This document shows positions 34,897 through 43,479 of a stretch of DNA of 57,357 nt, in pieces; position 1 is the stretch's first letter, and every line of letters starts with the position of its first letter. Source of the DNA: Gammaproteobacteria bacterium (GTDB taxonomy: Bacteria > Pseudomonadota > Gammaproteobacteria > UWMA-0217); NCBI GenBank assembly GCA_027081275.1, contig JALWKV010000068.1, positions 1 to 57,357 of the forward strand, in the 5' to 3' direction. Made by a program: the position numbers and the translations under genes. The notes under the pieces are model-generated. The model was not told the origin of the DNA and searched no databases. It saw only the letters and a program-made list of their open reading frames with translations.

Positions 34897-36360
34897 ATGT
34901 CAGACAAGACCCGCTCCCCCGCGCTGCGGAAAACCAAGATCGTCGCCACCATCGGCCCGGCCTGCGACTCGCCGGAGATGCTCGAAAAGATGCTGCTCGC
35001 CGGCGTCAATGTGGCGCGCCTGAATCTTTCGCATGGCAGTTTCGAAGGCCATCAGCGGATGATCGGCCGGATTCGCGATGTCGCCGCCAGACTCGGCCAT
35101 CACATCGCCATCATGATCGATACCCGCGGCGTCGAGATTCGCACCGGCCTGTTGCGCGACGGCAAGGTCGAGTTGGAGCGGGGCGCGGAATTCGTGCTGC
35201 GTGTCGACGACGTGCCGGGTGACGTCCACGGCGTGTCGATGACCTACCCCAATCTGCCGCGCGAAGTGGCGGTCGGCGCGCCGATCCTGCTCGACGATGG
35301 CGCCATCGAGCTCCAGGTGGTGGAAACGAGCGACACCGGGATCCGCTGCGAGGTCGTCCACGGCGGCACGCTGGGCGAGCGCAAGAGCATCAATCTGCCG
35401 GAGACCCGGCTGAAGCTGGCGACGGCGAACCCCGAGAGCCGGGACGATGTCAAGAAGGAGCTGGACTTCGCCTCGGCCAACGATATCGACTATATCGCCG
35501 CGTCGTTCGTGCAGTCGGCCGACGATATCCGCACGATGCGGGAGATCCTGCGCGAGAACGGCCGCGACATTCCCATCATCGCCAAGATCGAAAACAAGGC
35601 CGGCATCGACAATCTGGAAGAGATCGTGCGCGAGGCCGACGGCGTCATGGTGGCGCGGGGCGACCTCGGTGTCGAGCTGCCGTTCGGCGAGGTGCCGGAG
35701 GCGCAGAAGCGGATGATCCGCACCACTGTCATGAACGGCAAGCCCGTCATTACGGCGACGCAGATGCTGGCGTCGATGGAGAACAACCCGAAGCCGACGC
35801 GCGCCGAGGCGAGCGATGTGGCCAACGCCATTCTCGACGGCACCTCGGCGATCATGCTGTCGGGGGAGACAGCGACCGGCAGGTATCCGGTCGAGGCGGT
35901 GCGGACGATGAGCGATCTGGCGCTGCGCACGGAATCCTATCTCGACGAGTTCGGCTATCTGCAGAAGATCCTGCCGAACCCCTCCAATGTCGTCACCGAC
36001 GCCGTTAGTCAGGCTGTCGTGGCGATGGTCAAGCAGCTCAACGCCGCCGCGGTCTTCAGCCTCACCAACACCGGCTTCACCGCGCGGCTCATCTCGAGAC
36101 ATCGTCCCGAATGCCCGATCTTCGCCGTTACCGGCAGCGTCAGCGTGGCCCGCAGGCTGTCGATGAACTGGGGCATCACCGCGCTGCTCTGCGAGCCGGG
36201 TCTGTCCGACCAGCAGCGCATCGGCTATGGCGTCGAGCAGGCGCGCCGGCTCGGCTTCGTCGACAGTGGCGACATCATCGTCGCCACCTGGGGCTACAAG
36301 CACAGCACCGGCGGCACCGACATGATCCGCGTGCTGGAGGTCGACGGCAAGGCGGAATAG
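34897..36360 (+). CDS. pyk: Pyruvate kinase
   Basis: 487-residue glycolytic enzyme converting phosphoenolpyruvate and ADP to pyruvate and ATP. Seen: KTKIVATIGPACDSPEML, ARLNLSHGSFEGH, the lysine/metal-site segment IIAKIENKAGIDNLEEIV, MVARGDLGVELPFGEVP and the allosteric C-domain. The ATG at 34897 is selected because it directly precedes the conserved KTKIVATIGP strand and has GAGAGG upstream; the longer open frame runs through repeat F. It is single and ends at a strong terminator. Confidence 0.95.
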   Translation: MSDKTRSPALRKTKIVATIGPACDSPEMLEKMLLAGVNVARLNLSHGSFEGHQRMIGRIRDVAARLGHHIAIMIDTRGVEIRTGLLRDGKVELERGAEFVLRVDDVPGDVHGVSMTYPNLPREVAVGAPILLDDGAIELQVVETSDTGIRCEVVHGGTLGERKSINLPETRLKLATANPESRDDVKKELDFASANDIDYIAASFVQSADDIRTMREILRENGRDIPIIAKIENKAGIDNLEEIVREADGVMVARGDLGVELPFGEVPEAQKRMIRTTVMNGKPVITATQMLASMENNPKPTRAEASDVANAILDGTSAIMLSGETATGRYPVEAVRTMSDLALRTESYLDEFGYLQKILPNPSNVVTDAVSQAVVAMVKQLNAAAVFSLTNTGFTARLISRHRPECPIFAVTGSVSVARRLSMNWGITALLCEPGLSDQQRIGYGVEQARRLGFVDSGDIIVATWGYKHSTGGTDMIRVLEVDGKAE

Positions 36361-36375
36361 ACAGAGCCCAAAACG

Positions 36376-36406
36376 AAAAAGGGCCCGACTTTCGTCGGGC
36401 CTTTTT
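36376..36406. terminator. Intrinsic terminator of pyk
   Basis: GGCCCGAC-tttc-GTCGGGCC followed by T5, preceded by A5, 22 bases after the pyk stop codon; usable in both directions. Confidence 0.9.
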
Positions 36407-36472
36407 CGCAAATCTTACCGCTCAACCAATTCCGGTGCTGTGGCGTGACGCCTCCCGAGCGTCTTATGGAAT

Positions 36473-36618
36473 CTCTGAACAATTCATCCCTGAATTGTCA
36501 GAGGACGAAAAACGAAAAGTGCGATTTTCGTTTTTCTTACAGAATCAATCGCTTGAGGCGATTGATTCTGGCGGCACCTCCATGTGCCGCAGGAAGGTCT
36601 GATTTGATCAGACCTTCC
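36473..36618. repeat. Five-hairpin structured repeat C, divergent copy 3, at the rpoH 3' end
   Basis: Same hairpin order as copies 1 and 2 but with different stems: CTCTGAACAATTCA/TGAATTGTCAGAG (36473-36503), AACGAAAAGTGCGATTTTCGTT, AGAATCAATCGC/GGCGATTGATTCT, GGCAC/GTGCC and GGAAGGTCTGAT/ATCAGACCTTCC (12 bp perfect, 36592-36618). Loops and linkers (ATCC, GACGAAAA, AGTGCGATTTT, TTCTGGC) match copy 2. The last hairpin touches the rpoH stop codon, so it may also terminate or stabilise the rpoH message. Confidence 0.72.
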
Positions 36619-37479
36619 TTATGCCGCCATCGCCGTGCGCATCTTCTTGAAGGCGTTCTTTTCGAGCTGACGAATCCGCTCGGCTGACACGCCGTATTCG
36701 TCCGCCAGCGTCTGCAGCGTCTCCTTGCCGTTCTCGTTCAGCCAGCGACGGCGGACAATGTCCTTGCTGCGTTCGTCGAGCGTCTCCAACGCTTCCGTCA
36801 GTTGCGCCAGCTCTTGCTGCTGCGTGTCGTCACTCTCCAGCTGCGCCAGAGGATCGTCGCTGTCATGCGCCAGATAGGCGACCGGCGAGGCGTAGTCCTT
36901 GTCGTCGTCATCGGCCGGCAGATCGAAGCCGACATCGCGGCTGTTCAGCCGGGACTCCATCTCCATCACCTCTTCCGGTTTGACGCCAAGATCATCGGCA
37001 ATGGAGTTGATTTCCTCCTGGTTCATCCAGCCGAGACGCTTCTTCGCGCTGCGCAGATTGAAGAACAGCTTGCGCTGTGCCTTCGTGGTCGCCACCTTGA
37101 CGATGCGCCAGTTGCGCAGGATGTATTCGTGGATCTCCGCGCGAATCCAGTGGACCGCAAAGGAGACGAGCCGGACATTCATCTCCGGATCGAAGCGCTT
37201 GACCGCCTTCATCAGGCCGATATTGCCTTCTTGCACCATGTCGGCCAGCGGCAGGCCGTAACCGGCATAGCCGCGAGCAATCTTGATGACGAAACGCAGA
37301 TTGTGCAGTACCAAGGCACGCGCCGCTTCCAGATTGCCGTTCTGGCGATAGTCCTTCGCCAGTTCATACTCTTCTTCCTTGCTCAGCACCGGGAACTGGT
37401 GAGCAGCCTGGATAAAGCCATCGATATTGGCTGTCGCGACAGGCATGTTGCCTGTGATTCGCTGAAGTTCGTTGCTCAT
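36619..37479 (-). CDS. rpoH: RNA polymerase heat-shock sigma factor (sigma-32)
   Basis: 286-residue sigma-70-family factor directing heat-shock transcription. Seen: region 1.2 (VLSKEEEYELAKDYRQNG), region 2 (RFVIKIARGYAGYGLPLADMVQEGNIGLMKAV and LVSFAVHWIRAEIHEYILRNW), the RpoH box QRKLFFNLR that is diagnostic for sigma-32, and region 4 (LQTLADEYGVSAERIRQLEKNAFKKMR). Its promoter overlaps a perfect CIRCE operator (37522-37548), which points to repression by HrcA. Located after ftsYEX and a receiver-like gene, close to the classical ftsYEX-rpoH order. Confidence 0.97.
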   Translation of the reverse strand: MSNELQRITGNMPVATANIDGFIQAAHQFPVLSKEEEYELAKDYRQNGNLEAARALVLHNLRFVIKIARGYAGYGLPLADMVQEGNIGLMKAVKRFDPEMNVRLVSFAVHWIRAEIHEYILRNWRIVKVATTKAQRKLFFNLRSAKKRLGWMNQEEINSIADDLGVKPEEVMEMESRLNSRDVGFDLPADDDDKDYASPVAYLAHDSDDPLAQLESDDTQQQELAQLTEALETLDERSKDIVRRRWLNENGKETLQTLADEYGVSAERIRQLEKNAFKKMRTAMAA

Positions 37480-37521
37480 TCTCTAGTCTCCCGTCAATGG
37501 ATTGGTTTCTTGATCATAAGA

Positions 37522-37548
37522 TTAGCACTCGCATGGGTAGAGTGCTAA
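37522..37548. promoter_or_regulatory. CIRCE operator (HrcA binding site) of rpoH
   Basis: TTAGCACTC-gcatgggta-GAGTGCTAA: an exact 9-9-9 match to CIRCE. It begins about 12 bases after the -10 box of the rpoH promoter and so covers the expected transcription start and early leader. HrcA releases CIRCE when GroEL is titrated by unfolded protein. hrcA is not in this window. Confidence 0.92.
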
Positions 37549-37560
37549 CAATATTCACTG

Positions 37561-37590
37561 ATATTAGGGTAAATGTTTGATATTCGTCAA
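37561..37590 (-). promoter_or_regulatory. Sigma-70 promoter of rpoH
   Basis: Minus strand: -35 TTGACG (37590-37585), 18-base spacer, -10 TAATAT (37566-37561). The -35 box overlaps the stop codon of the upstream receiver gene. The predicted start falls between the -10 box and the CIRCE operator. Confidence 0.75.
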
Positions 37591-37997
37591 ATAATCGGCA
37601 TGAAATTTCTCAGGATCTGAGAGCTTTCGGGGGATTCGGCCAGCGTTTCGAGGATGCAATCGGTCAGTGCGCCGATGCCGAGGGACTTCTGGCAGATGCG
37701 GCTGATCTTCAGCTCCGGGTCGAAGCTGGCTTCGGAGACCTCGTCGCCGGTGAGGACGATGATCGGCGTGTTTTCGAAACCGTGGGTGTTGCGAATCCCA
37801 GCGATGAAGGCGGAGCATTGCTCGTCCGGCAGCGCCTTGGCGGTGGTGATCAGAGAGATGGGGTGCCGATGGAGCTTGGCCAGCGCCTGGTTTGCGCTGG
37901 CGGCGTGCAGCACTTCGACGCCGTGCGCCTGGAGCTTGAGCTCAAGCATTTTGCGTGTGGCTCTGGAGCTGTCGACGATCAGGACGGTCTGCGTCAT
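37587..37997 (-). CDS. Degenerate response-regulator receiver domain protein
   Basis: 136-residue single CheY-like domain. Acid pocket residue in LIVDSSRATRKML and the conserved Lys in ICQKSLG and Thr in IIVLTGDE are present, but the phospho-acceptor Asp at the end of strand 3 is replaced: the segment reads ISLITTAKALPDEQ, giving Thr52 where Asp is expected. It therefore probably does not receive phosphate in the usual way and may act as a pseudo-receiver. It is between ftsX and rpoH on the same strand, and its stop codon overlaps the rpoH -35 box. Confidence 0.8.
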   Translation of the reverse strand: MTQTVLIVDSSRATRKMLELKLQAHGVEVLHAASANQALAKLHRHPISLITTAKALPDEQCSAFIAGIRNTHGFENTPIIVLTGDEVSEASFDPELKISRICQKSLGIGALTDCILETLAESPESSQILRNFMPII

Positions 37998-38098
37998 GAC
38001 AAGGAAGGTGAACTAATGTCTCGTCATCGTAACGGTTCGGGGGGGACAGATAAAGGCGTGGGTTGCGGTTTTGATAGCCATTTCACTTCCGCTCCCGC

Positions 38099-39043
38099 TC
38101 ATGGCTGGATGTCGCGCAGCAACGCGCCGAGGCTGATGCGCGACGACAGCAGCGCGAGAATGACTGCCAGCAGCACCAGCGTGAAGGCGTAGCCGATGGT
38201 GAGGTCGAGCGGCAGTTCGACGCCGTAGGCTGCGCCCAGTTCGTCGAAGCGTGGCTGCAGCAGGGCAAACACGATGGCGATGAGCAGTGAAGCCAGCAGG
38301 CCGCCGGCGGCGCCGAGCAGGACGGCGTGGTAGTGGAACGGGCGCTGGATGTAGTGGTCGCTGCCGCCGACCAGCTTGATGACCTCGATCTCCTGTCGGT
38401 GCCGCAGCACGTCGATGCGCAGGCCGTTGTAGATGACCAGCGCCACCAGCAGCGCGAACAGCAGCATCATCAGCATCGAGAAGCGTTCGAAGGCATGCAG
38501 CGCCGAAAACAGCGTGCCGATCCATTCGCGATCCAGCATGACCTCGTCGACGCCTTCGCGGCCGCGTATCGTGATCGCCAGTTGCTCCAGCGCATCCATC
38601 TCGTCGATGTCGGCGCGGGGATGGATGACGAGCACCGCCGGCAGCGGATTGGCCGGCAGCAGGTCGAGCAGATCGGCCATGCCGCTGCGCTCGCGGAAGC
38701 GCTGCAGCGATTCGTCGCGGGTGATGACATCGACGCTGTCGATATCGGGATTCTTCTCCAGCTCGGCCGCCAACCGGTGCAGCGCCTTGCCGTCCACCGA
38801 GAGCTTCATGAAGACAGAGATTTGCCGACCCTGCTGCTGGCCGAGGACGTTGCCGAAGCTGTCGATGGTCAGGAACAGCGCATTCGGCAGCGCCAGCGCA
38901 ATGGCAATGGCCAGCACCGTCAGCGCGGCGCCGAGCGGCGCGGACCGGATGTGCTCGATTGCCGTGCGCAGCGCCAGCCGATGCTGGTTGAGCCACGCCG
39001 TCAGGGCGTCGCGGGAGGGCCGCGGCAGCTTGAACCGTTTCAT
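38099..39043 (-). CDS. ftsX: Cell division protein FtsX (permease-like)
   Basis: 314-residue membrane partner of FtsE. An N-terminal cytoplasmic segment, helix 1 (about 36-58), an extracytoplasmic domain (about 60-180) and three more helices (about 185-210, 232-260, 280-300) match FtsX. Together FtsEX regulates septal peptidoglycan hydrolases through EnvC/NlpD-type activators. Its ATG overlaps the ftsE stop (ATGA). Confidence 0.93.
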   Translation of the reverse strand: MKRFKLPRPSRDALTAWLNQHRLALRTAIEHIRSAPLGAALTVLAIAIALALPNALFLTIDSFGNVLGQQQGRQISVFMKLSVDGKALHRLAAELEKNPDIDSVDVITRDESLQRFRERSGMADLLDLLPANPLPAVLVIHPRADIDEMDALEQLAITIRGREGVDEVMLDREWIGTLFSALHAFERFSMLMMLLFALLVALVIYNGLRIDVLRHRQEIEVIKLVGGSDHYIQRPFHYHAVLLGAAGGLLASLLIAIVFALLQPRFDELGAAYGVELPLDLTIGYAFTLVLLAVILALLSSRISLGALLRDIQP

Positions 39044-39723
39044 GCCGGCACGTACTCCTTCGCCAACTGCCCCTCGTCGAGCACGATGGTGCGGCGGGTG
39101 AAGTGCTCGATCAGCGAATAGTCGTGGGTCGCGATCAGCACGGTGACGCCCACCTCGTTGAAATCGACGAACAGCTTCATGATCTCGCTGGACAGTTCCG
39201 GGTCGAGGTTGCCGGTGGGCTCGTCGGCCAGCAGGATGGCGGGGCGGTTGACCACGGCGCGGGCGATGCCGACGCGCTGCTGCTGGCCCGCCGACAGCGC
39301 CTGCGGATTGCTGTGCTCGCGCCTGAGCAGCCCCACCTTGTCGAGCGCCGCGCGCACCCGGCGCGAGATCGTCTTTTCATCGAGCCCGGTGATGCGTAGC
39401 GGCAGCGCGACGTTTTCATAGACGTTGCGGTCCGTCAGCAGGCGGTGGTCCTGGAAGATGATGCCGAGCTTCTGGCGGTAGCGGGGAATGCCGATGTCCG
39501 GCAGCCTGGTCATTTCGTGCCCGTTGATGCGCAGGCTGCCGCGGGTGGGTCGCTCGATCATCGCGATCAGCTTCAGCAGCGTACTCTTGCCGGCGCCGGA
39601 GTGGCCGGTGAGAAACACCATCTCGCCGCGGTCGATGCGCAGATTGATGTCCAGCAGCGCCTCCTCGCTGCCGGGATAGCGCTTGCCGAGGTGGCGACAT
39701 TCGATGATCGGCGCGCTGCTCAT
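39040..39723 (-). CDS. ftsE: Cell division ATP-binding protein FtsE
   Basis: 227-residue ABC ATPase. Walker A GHSGAGKSTL, signature LSAGQQQRVGIARA, Walker B ILLADEPTGNLDPE and the H-loop TVLIATHDYSLI are complete. Powers FtsX conformational change during division. Stop and start codons overlap those of ftsX and ftsY, so the three genes are translationally coupled. Confidence 0.96.
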   Translation of the reverse strand: MSSAPIIECRHLGKRYPGSEEALLDINLRIDRGEMVFLTGHSGAGKSTLLKLIAMIERPTRGSLRINGHEMTRLPDIGIPRYRQKLGIIFQDHRLLTDRNVYENVALPLRITGLDEKTISRRVRAALDKVGLLRREHSNPQALSAGQQQRVGIARAVVNRPAILLADEPTGNLDPELSSEIMKLFVDFNEVGVTVLIATHDYSLIEHFTRRTIVLDEGQLAKEYVPA

Positions 39724-40715
39724 TCGTCGCCGTCGGTGGCCAGCAATGCCTCGACGAACTCGCCGGCGTCGAAGGGGCGCAGATCCTCCAGCTTCTCGCC
39801 GACGCCGATGAAGCGGATCGGCAGCTTCGTCTTCTCCGCCAGCGCAAGGACGATGCCGCCCTTGGCCGTGCCGTCGAGCTTGGTGATCGCAAGCCCCGTC
39901 AGCTCGATCGACGTGTTGAAGGCCTCGGCCTGGCGCAGCGCGTTCTGGCCGGTGCCGCCGTCGACCACCAGCAGCGTCTCCTGCGGGGCGTGTTCGTCCA
40001 GCTTGCCCATGACGCGCTTGATCTTCTTCAGCTCCTCCATCAGGTTGTCCTGGGTGTGGAGCCGGCCGGCGGTGTCGGCGATCAGCACGTCGATGCCGCG
40101 GGCTTTCGCCGATTGCAGGGCGTCGAAGATGACCGAGGCGCTGTCGGCGCCGGTGCCCTGGGAGACGACCGGCACGCCGTTGCGCTCACCCCAGGCCTGC
40201 AACTGCTCCACCGCGGCGGCGCGAAAGGTGTCGCCGGCGGCCAGCATCACCGACAGCCCCTGACCGCGGAAGTGGTGCGCCAGCTTGCCGATGGAGGTGG
40301 TCTTGCCGGCGCCGTTGATACCGACGACGAGAATGACGAAGGGTTTGGCGCTGGTATCGACCTCGAGCGGCTGCGCCACCGGCTCGAGAATCTCCACCAT
40401 GATCTCGCCCAGCGCCTGATAGAGATGCTCGGCATCGTCGAGCTGCTTGCGCTTCACCCGCGCCGTCAGCGCGTCGATGATGCGGGTGGTCGCCTCGATG
40501 CCGACATCGGCCATCAGCAGCCGGTTCTCCAGCTCCTCGAACAGCTCGTCGTCAATCTTCTTGCGGCCGACCAGCTTGCCCATGCCCGCGGTCAGCGTGC
40601 TGCCGGTTTTCGACAGCCCCGACTTCAGGCGGCCGAACAGCCCCTTGCGCTGCTGTTCGGGTTGCTTGACCGTTTGTTCATCTTTGGCGGGGTTTTTCTT
40701 GAAACCGAACATCAA
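39720..40715 (-). CDS. ftsY: Signal recognition particle receptor FtsY
   Basis: 331-residue SRP-receptor GTPase that docks ribosome-SRP complexes at the membrane. The NG domain is complete: VVGINGAGKTTSIGKLAHHF, DTFRAAAVEQLQAW, IADTAGRLHTQ, ITKLDGTAKGG. The N-terminal acidic A domain is nearly absent, replaced by a short Lys/Gln-rich stretch, as in many non-enteric proteobacteria. Divergent from the M16 peptidase genes with a 69-base intergenic region. Confidence 0.96.
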   Translation of the reverse strand: MMFGFKKNPAKDEQTVKQPEQQRKGLFGRLKSGLSKTGSTLTAGMGKLVGRKKIDDELFEELENRLLMADVGIEATTRIIDALTARVKRKQLDDAEHLYQALGEIMVEILEPVAQPLEVDTSAKPFVILVVGINGAGKTTSIGKLAHHFRGQGLSVMLAAGDTFRAAAVEQLQAWGERNGVPVVSQGTGADSASVIFDALQSAKARGIDVLIADTAGRLHTQDNLMEELKKIKRVMGKLDEHAPQETLLVVDGGTGQNALRQAEAFNTSIELTGLAITKLDGTAKGGIVLALAEKTKLPIRFIGVGEKLEDLRPFDAGEFVEALLATDGDE

Positions 40716-40784
40716 CGATTTACTCTATGGCGACGTGCGAAACGACGCCCAATGCTATCACCACGAGGTATAGAACTCATCAGC

Positions 40785-42170
40785 ATGAAAATACTCAAGG
40801 CAGCAGGAATCATGCTCGCGCTCGGTCTCGCCGTCGTGGCGCGGGCCGGCGACGAGGTCAGGGAGTACCAGCTCGAAAACGGCATGAAGGTGCTGGTCAA
40901 GCCGGATCACCGCGCTCCGGTGGCGGTATCGCAGGTCTGGTACAGGGTGGGTTCCAGCGACGAGCACAGCGGCATCACCGGCATTTCCCACGTGCTGGAG
41001 CACATGATGTTCAAGGGGACGAAGGCCTATCCGGCCGGTCGTTTCTCGGCGATCATCGCCGAGAACGGTGGCGAGGAGAATGCCTTCACCAGCCGCGACT
41101 ACACCGCCTACTACCAGTTCATGGGCAGCGACCGGCTGGAGATCGCCTTCGAGCTGGAGGCCGACCGCATGCGCAATCTGCTGCTGCCGGAACAGGAGTT
41201 CCAGAAGGAGCGCCAGGTCGTGCGCGAGGAGCGTTTCATGCGCACCGACGACAAGCCCGAAGCGCTCACCTACGAGCGCTTCAACGCCGTCGCCTCGCTC
41301 AACGGGCCGTATCGCAACCCCGTCATCGGCTGGGACGAGGATCTCGAGGCGCTGACCGTCGATGACCTGCGACGCTGGTATCGGCGTTACTACGCGCCCA
41401 ACAATGCGACGCTGGTGGTGGTCGGGGATGTCGATCCCGATGCCATCTTCAAGCTGGCGGCGAAGCACTTCGGCAAGCTCGACCCCAGCGAGCCGCCGGT
41501 CGTCAAGCCACGCGGCGAGCCGCGCCAGCGGGGCGAGCGGCGCATCCGGATCCATGCGCCGGCCAAGGTGCCCTACGTCATCGTCGGCTACCACGCGCCG
41601 TCGCTGAAGACGGCGAAGGAGAAGTGGGAACCCTACGCGCTCGATGTGCTGGCCGGGATTCTCGACGGCGGCGCCAGCGCCCGGCTGACGCGCGAGCTGA
41701 TCCGCGAACAGGAGATCGCGGCGTCGGCGTCGGCCGGCTACGACCTCACCGCCAAGTACCAGACGCTGTTTCTGCTCGACGCCAACCCCACCGAGAAGCA
41801 TGGCATCGACGAGGTGGAGCAGGCGCTCTACCGGCAGATCGAGAAGCTGAAGCGCGAGCTCGCCACCCCGGCCGAGCTGAAGCGGGTCAAGGCGCAGGTC
41901 ATTGCCTCCAAGGTCTACGAGCTGGATTCGGTGCAGCGGCTCGCCACCCAGATGGGTGCGCTGGAGACGGTCGGGCTCGGCTGGCGGCTGATGGAGGACT
42001 ACCCCGAACGGATCAAGGCCGTGACCGCGGAGCAGGTGCGCGAGGTGGCGCGGAAGTATCTGGTCGACAAGCACCGCACCGTCGCCGTGCTGGTGCCTGA
42101 GTCGGTCGATGGCGATGCCGCCGCCGACAAGGCGATGAAATCGAAGAAGGAGTCCGCCGGTGAAGGCTGA
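40785..42170 (+). CDS. M16 family zinc peptidase, catalytic subunit
   Basis: 461 residues: signal peptide (MKILKAAGIMLALGLAVVARA), then the N-domain with inverted zinc motif HVLEHMMFKG (HXXEH) and the distal Glu in EEN-type sequence EENAFTSRDYTAYY, and a C-domain with the R/Y pair (DGGASARLTRELIR). A pitrilysin/YmxG-type periplasmic protease. Overlaps the next gene, an M16 paralogue without the zinc motif, by 11 bases, so the two probably form one heterodimer. The tail is Lys/Glu-rich. Confidence 0.9.
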   Translation: MKILKAAGIMLALGLAVVARAGDEVREYQLENGMKVLVKPDHRAPVAVSQVWYRVGSSDEHSGITGISHVLEHMMFKGTKAYPAGRFSAIIAENGGEENAFTSRDYTAYYQFMGSDRLEIAFELEADRMRNLLLPEQEFQKERQVVREERFMRTDDKPEALTYERFNAVASLNGPYRNPVIGWDEDLEALTVDDLRRWYRRYYAPNNATLVVVGDVDPDAIFKLAAKHFGKLDPSEPPVVKPRGEPRQRGERRIRIHAPAKVPYVIVGYHAPSLKTAKEKWEPYALDVLAGILDGGASARLTRELIREQEIAASASAGYDLTAKYQTLFLLDANPTEKHGIDEVEQALYRQIEKLKRELATPAELKRVKAQVIASKVYELDSVQRLATQMGALETVGLGWRLMEDYPERIKAVTAEQVREVARKYLVDKHRTVAVLVPESVDGDAAADKAMKSKKESAGEG

Positions 42171-43479
42171 GAGATGGATGAAATGGCTGCTGGGCGCGCT
42201 GCTGCTCGGCGCGATGCAACTGGCGCTGGCCGGTCCCGCGATCCAGCACTGGACCACCGCCAATGGCATGCGGGTCTACTTCGTCCCGGCCGACGAGCTG
42301 CCGATGATCGACATCCGCGTCACCTTCGCCGCGGGCGCGGCGCGGGACGGCGACAAACCCGGCATTGCGTCGATGACCAGCCGGATGCTGACCCAGGGCG
42401 CCGGCGGACGTTCCGCCGACGAGATCGCGCAGGCCTTCGAGGATGTCGGTGCGCGCATCGGCACCGGCGCGCTGCGGGACATGTCGTGGCTGTCGCTGCG
42501 CAGCCTCTCCGATCCCGAATATCTGGAGCCGGCGCTCGACGCCTTCACCCGCGTTCTCTGGCATCCCGATTTCCCGGAGGCCGATTTCCTCCGCAACCGC
42601 AATCAGCAACTGCTCGGCATCAAGGCGGGCGAGGCCAGCCCCGGCAAGATCGCCAGCAAGGCCTTCTATCGCGCCGTCTACGGGGACCACCCCTATGGCA
42701 GTCCGGTCGAGGGGACGAAAGAGTCGGTGGAGAAGCTGACCGTCGATGATCTCAAGGCCTTTCATCGCCGCTATTTCGTCGCTCGCAATGGCGTGCTCGC
42801 CATCACCGGCAAGTTGACGCGGGCGGAGGCGGAAAAGCTGGCCGGGCGCCTCAGTTCCGGACTCGAGCCCGGCGAGGCCGCGCCGCCGACCCCGCCGGCG
42901 CCGGCGCTGAAGGAGCCGAAGGAGATCCGCATTCCCTTTCCGTCGCGGCAGGCGCATGTCTACATGGGCCATCCCGGCATCGAGCGCGGCAACCCCGACT
43001 ACTACGCGCTCTACCTCGGCAACCATGTGCTCGGTGGCGGCGGCTTCACCTCGCGGCTGGTGAAGGAGGTGCGGGTCAAGCGCGGCTATGTCTATTCGGT
43101 CTACAGCTACTTTCTGCCGATGGCATCGCAGGGGCCGTTCCAGATCGCGATGCAGACGCGCGGCAGTCAGGTGGACGACGCCATTGCCGTCAGCCGCGAC
43201 ACGCTCCGGCGCTTCATGGCCGATGGCCCGAGCGCCGAGGAGATCGAGGCGTCGAAGAAGAACATCACCGGCGGCTTTCCGCTGCGCATCGCCAGCAATG
43301 GCGACATCGTCGAATACCTGGCGGTGATCGGTTTCTACCATCTGCCGCTGGAGTATCTCGATACCTTCACGAAGGAGATCGACGCGGTGCGGGCGGAGGA
43401 GATCGTCGCGGCCTTCGAGCGGCATGTGCATCCCGACAGCATGGTGACGGTGATCGTCGGTGGCGGCAAGGAAGAGTAG
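42160..43479 (+). CDS. M16 family peptidase, non-catalytic partner
   Basis: 439 residues with signal peptide (WLLGALLLGAMQLALA) and two M16 domains. At the place of HXXEH the sequence is GIASMTSRMLTQG, so zinc cannot bind; the Gly-rich loop GGGGFTSRLVKEVR and RGYVYSVYSY that complete the active site of a partner subunit are kept. This matches the active/inactive M16B pairs seen in many bacteria. GTG start with AAGGAG upstream, overlapping the catalytic subunit gene; its end overlaps rsmD by 20 bases. Confidence 0.9.
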   Translation: MKAERWMKWLLGALLLGAMQLALAGPAIQHWTTANGMRVYFVPADELPMIDIRVTFAAGAARDGDKPGIASMTSRMLTQGAGGRSADEIAQAFEDVGARIGTGALRDMSWLSLRSLSDPEYLEPALDAFTRVLWHPDFPEADFLRNRNQQLLGIKAGEASPGKIASKAFYRAVYGDHPYGSPVEGTKESVEKLTVDDLKAFHRRYFVARNGVLAITGKLTRAEAEKLAGRLSSGLEPGEAAPPTPPAPALKEPKEIRIPFPSRQAHVYMGHPGIERGNPDYYALYLGNHVLGGGGFTSRLVKEVRVKRGYVYSVYSYFLPMASQGPFQIAMQTRGSQVDDAIAVSRDTLRRFMADGPSAEEIEASKKNITGGFPLRIASNGDIVEYLAVIGFYHLPLEYLDTFTKEIDAVRAEEIVAAFERHVHPDSMVTVIVGGGKEE

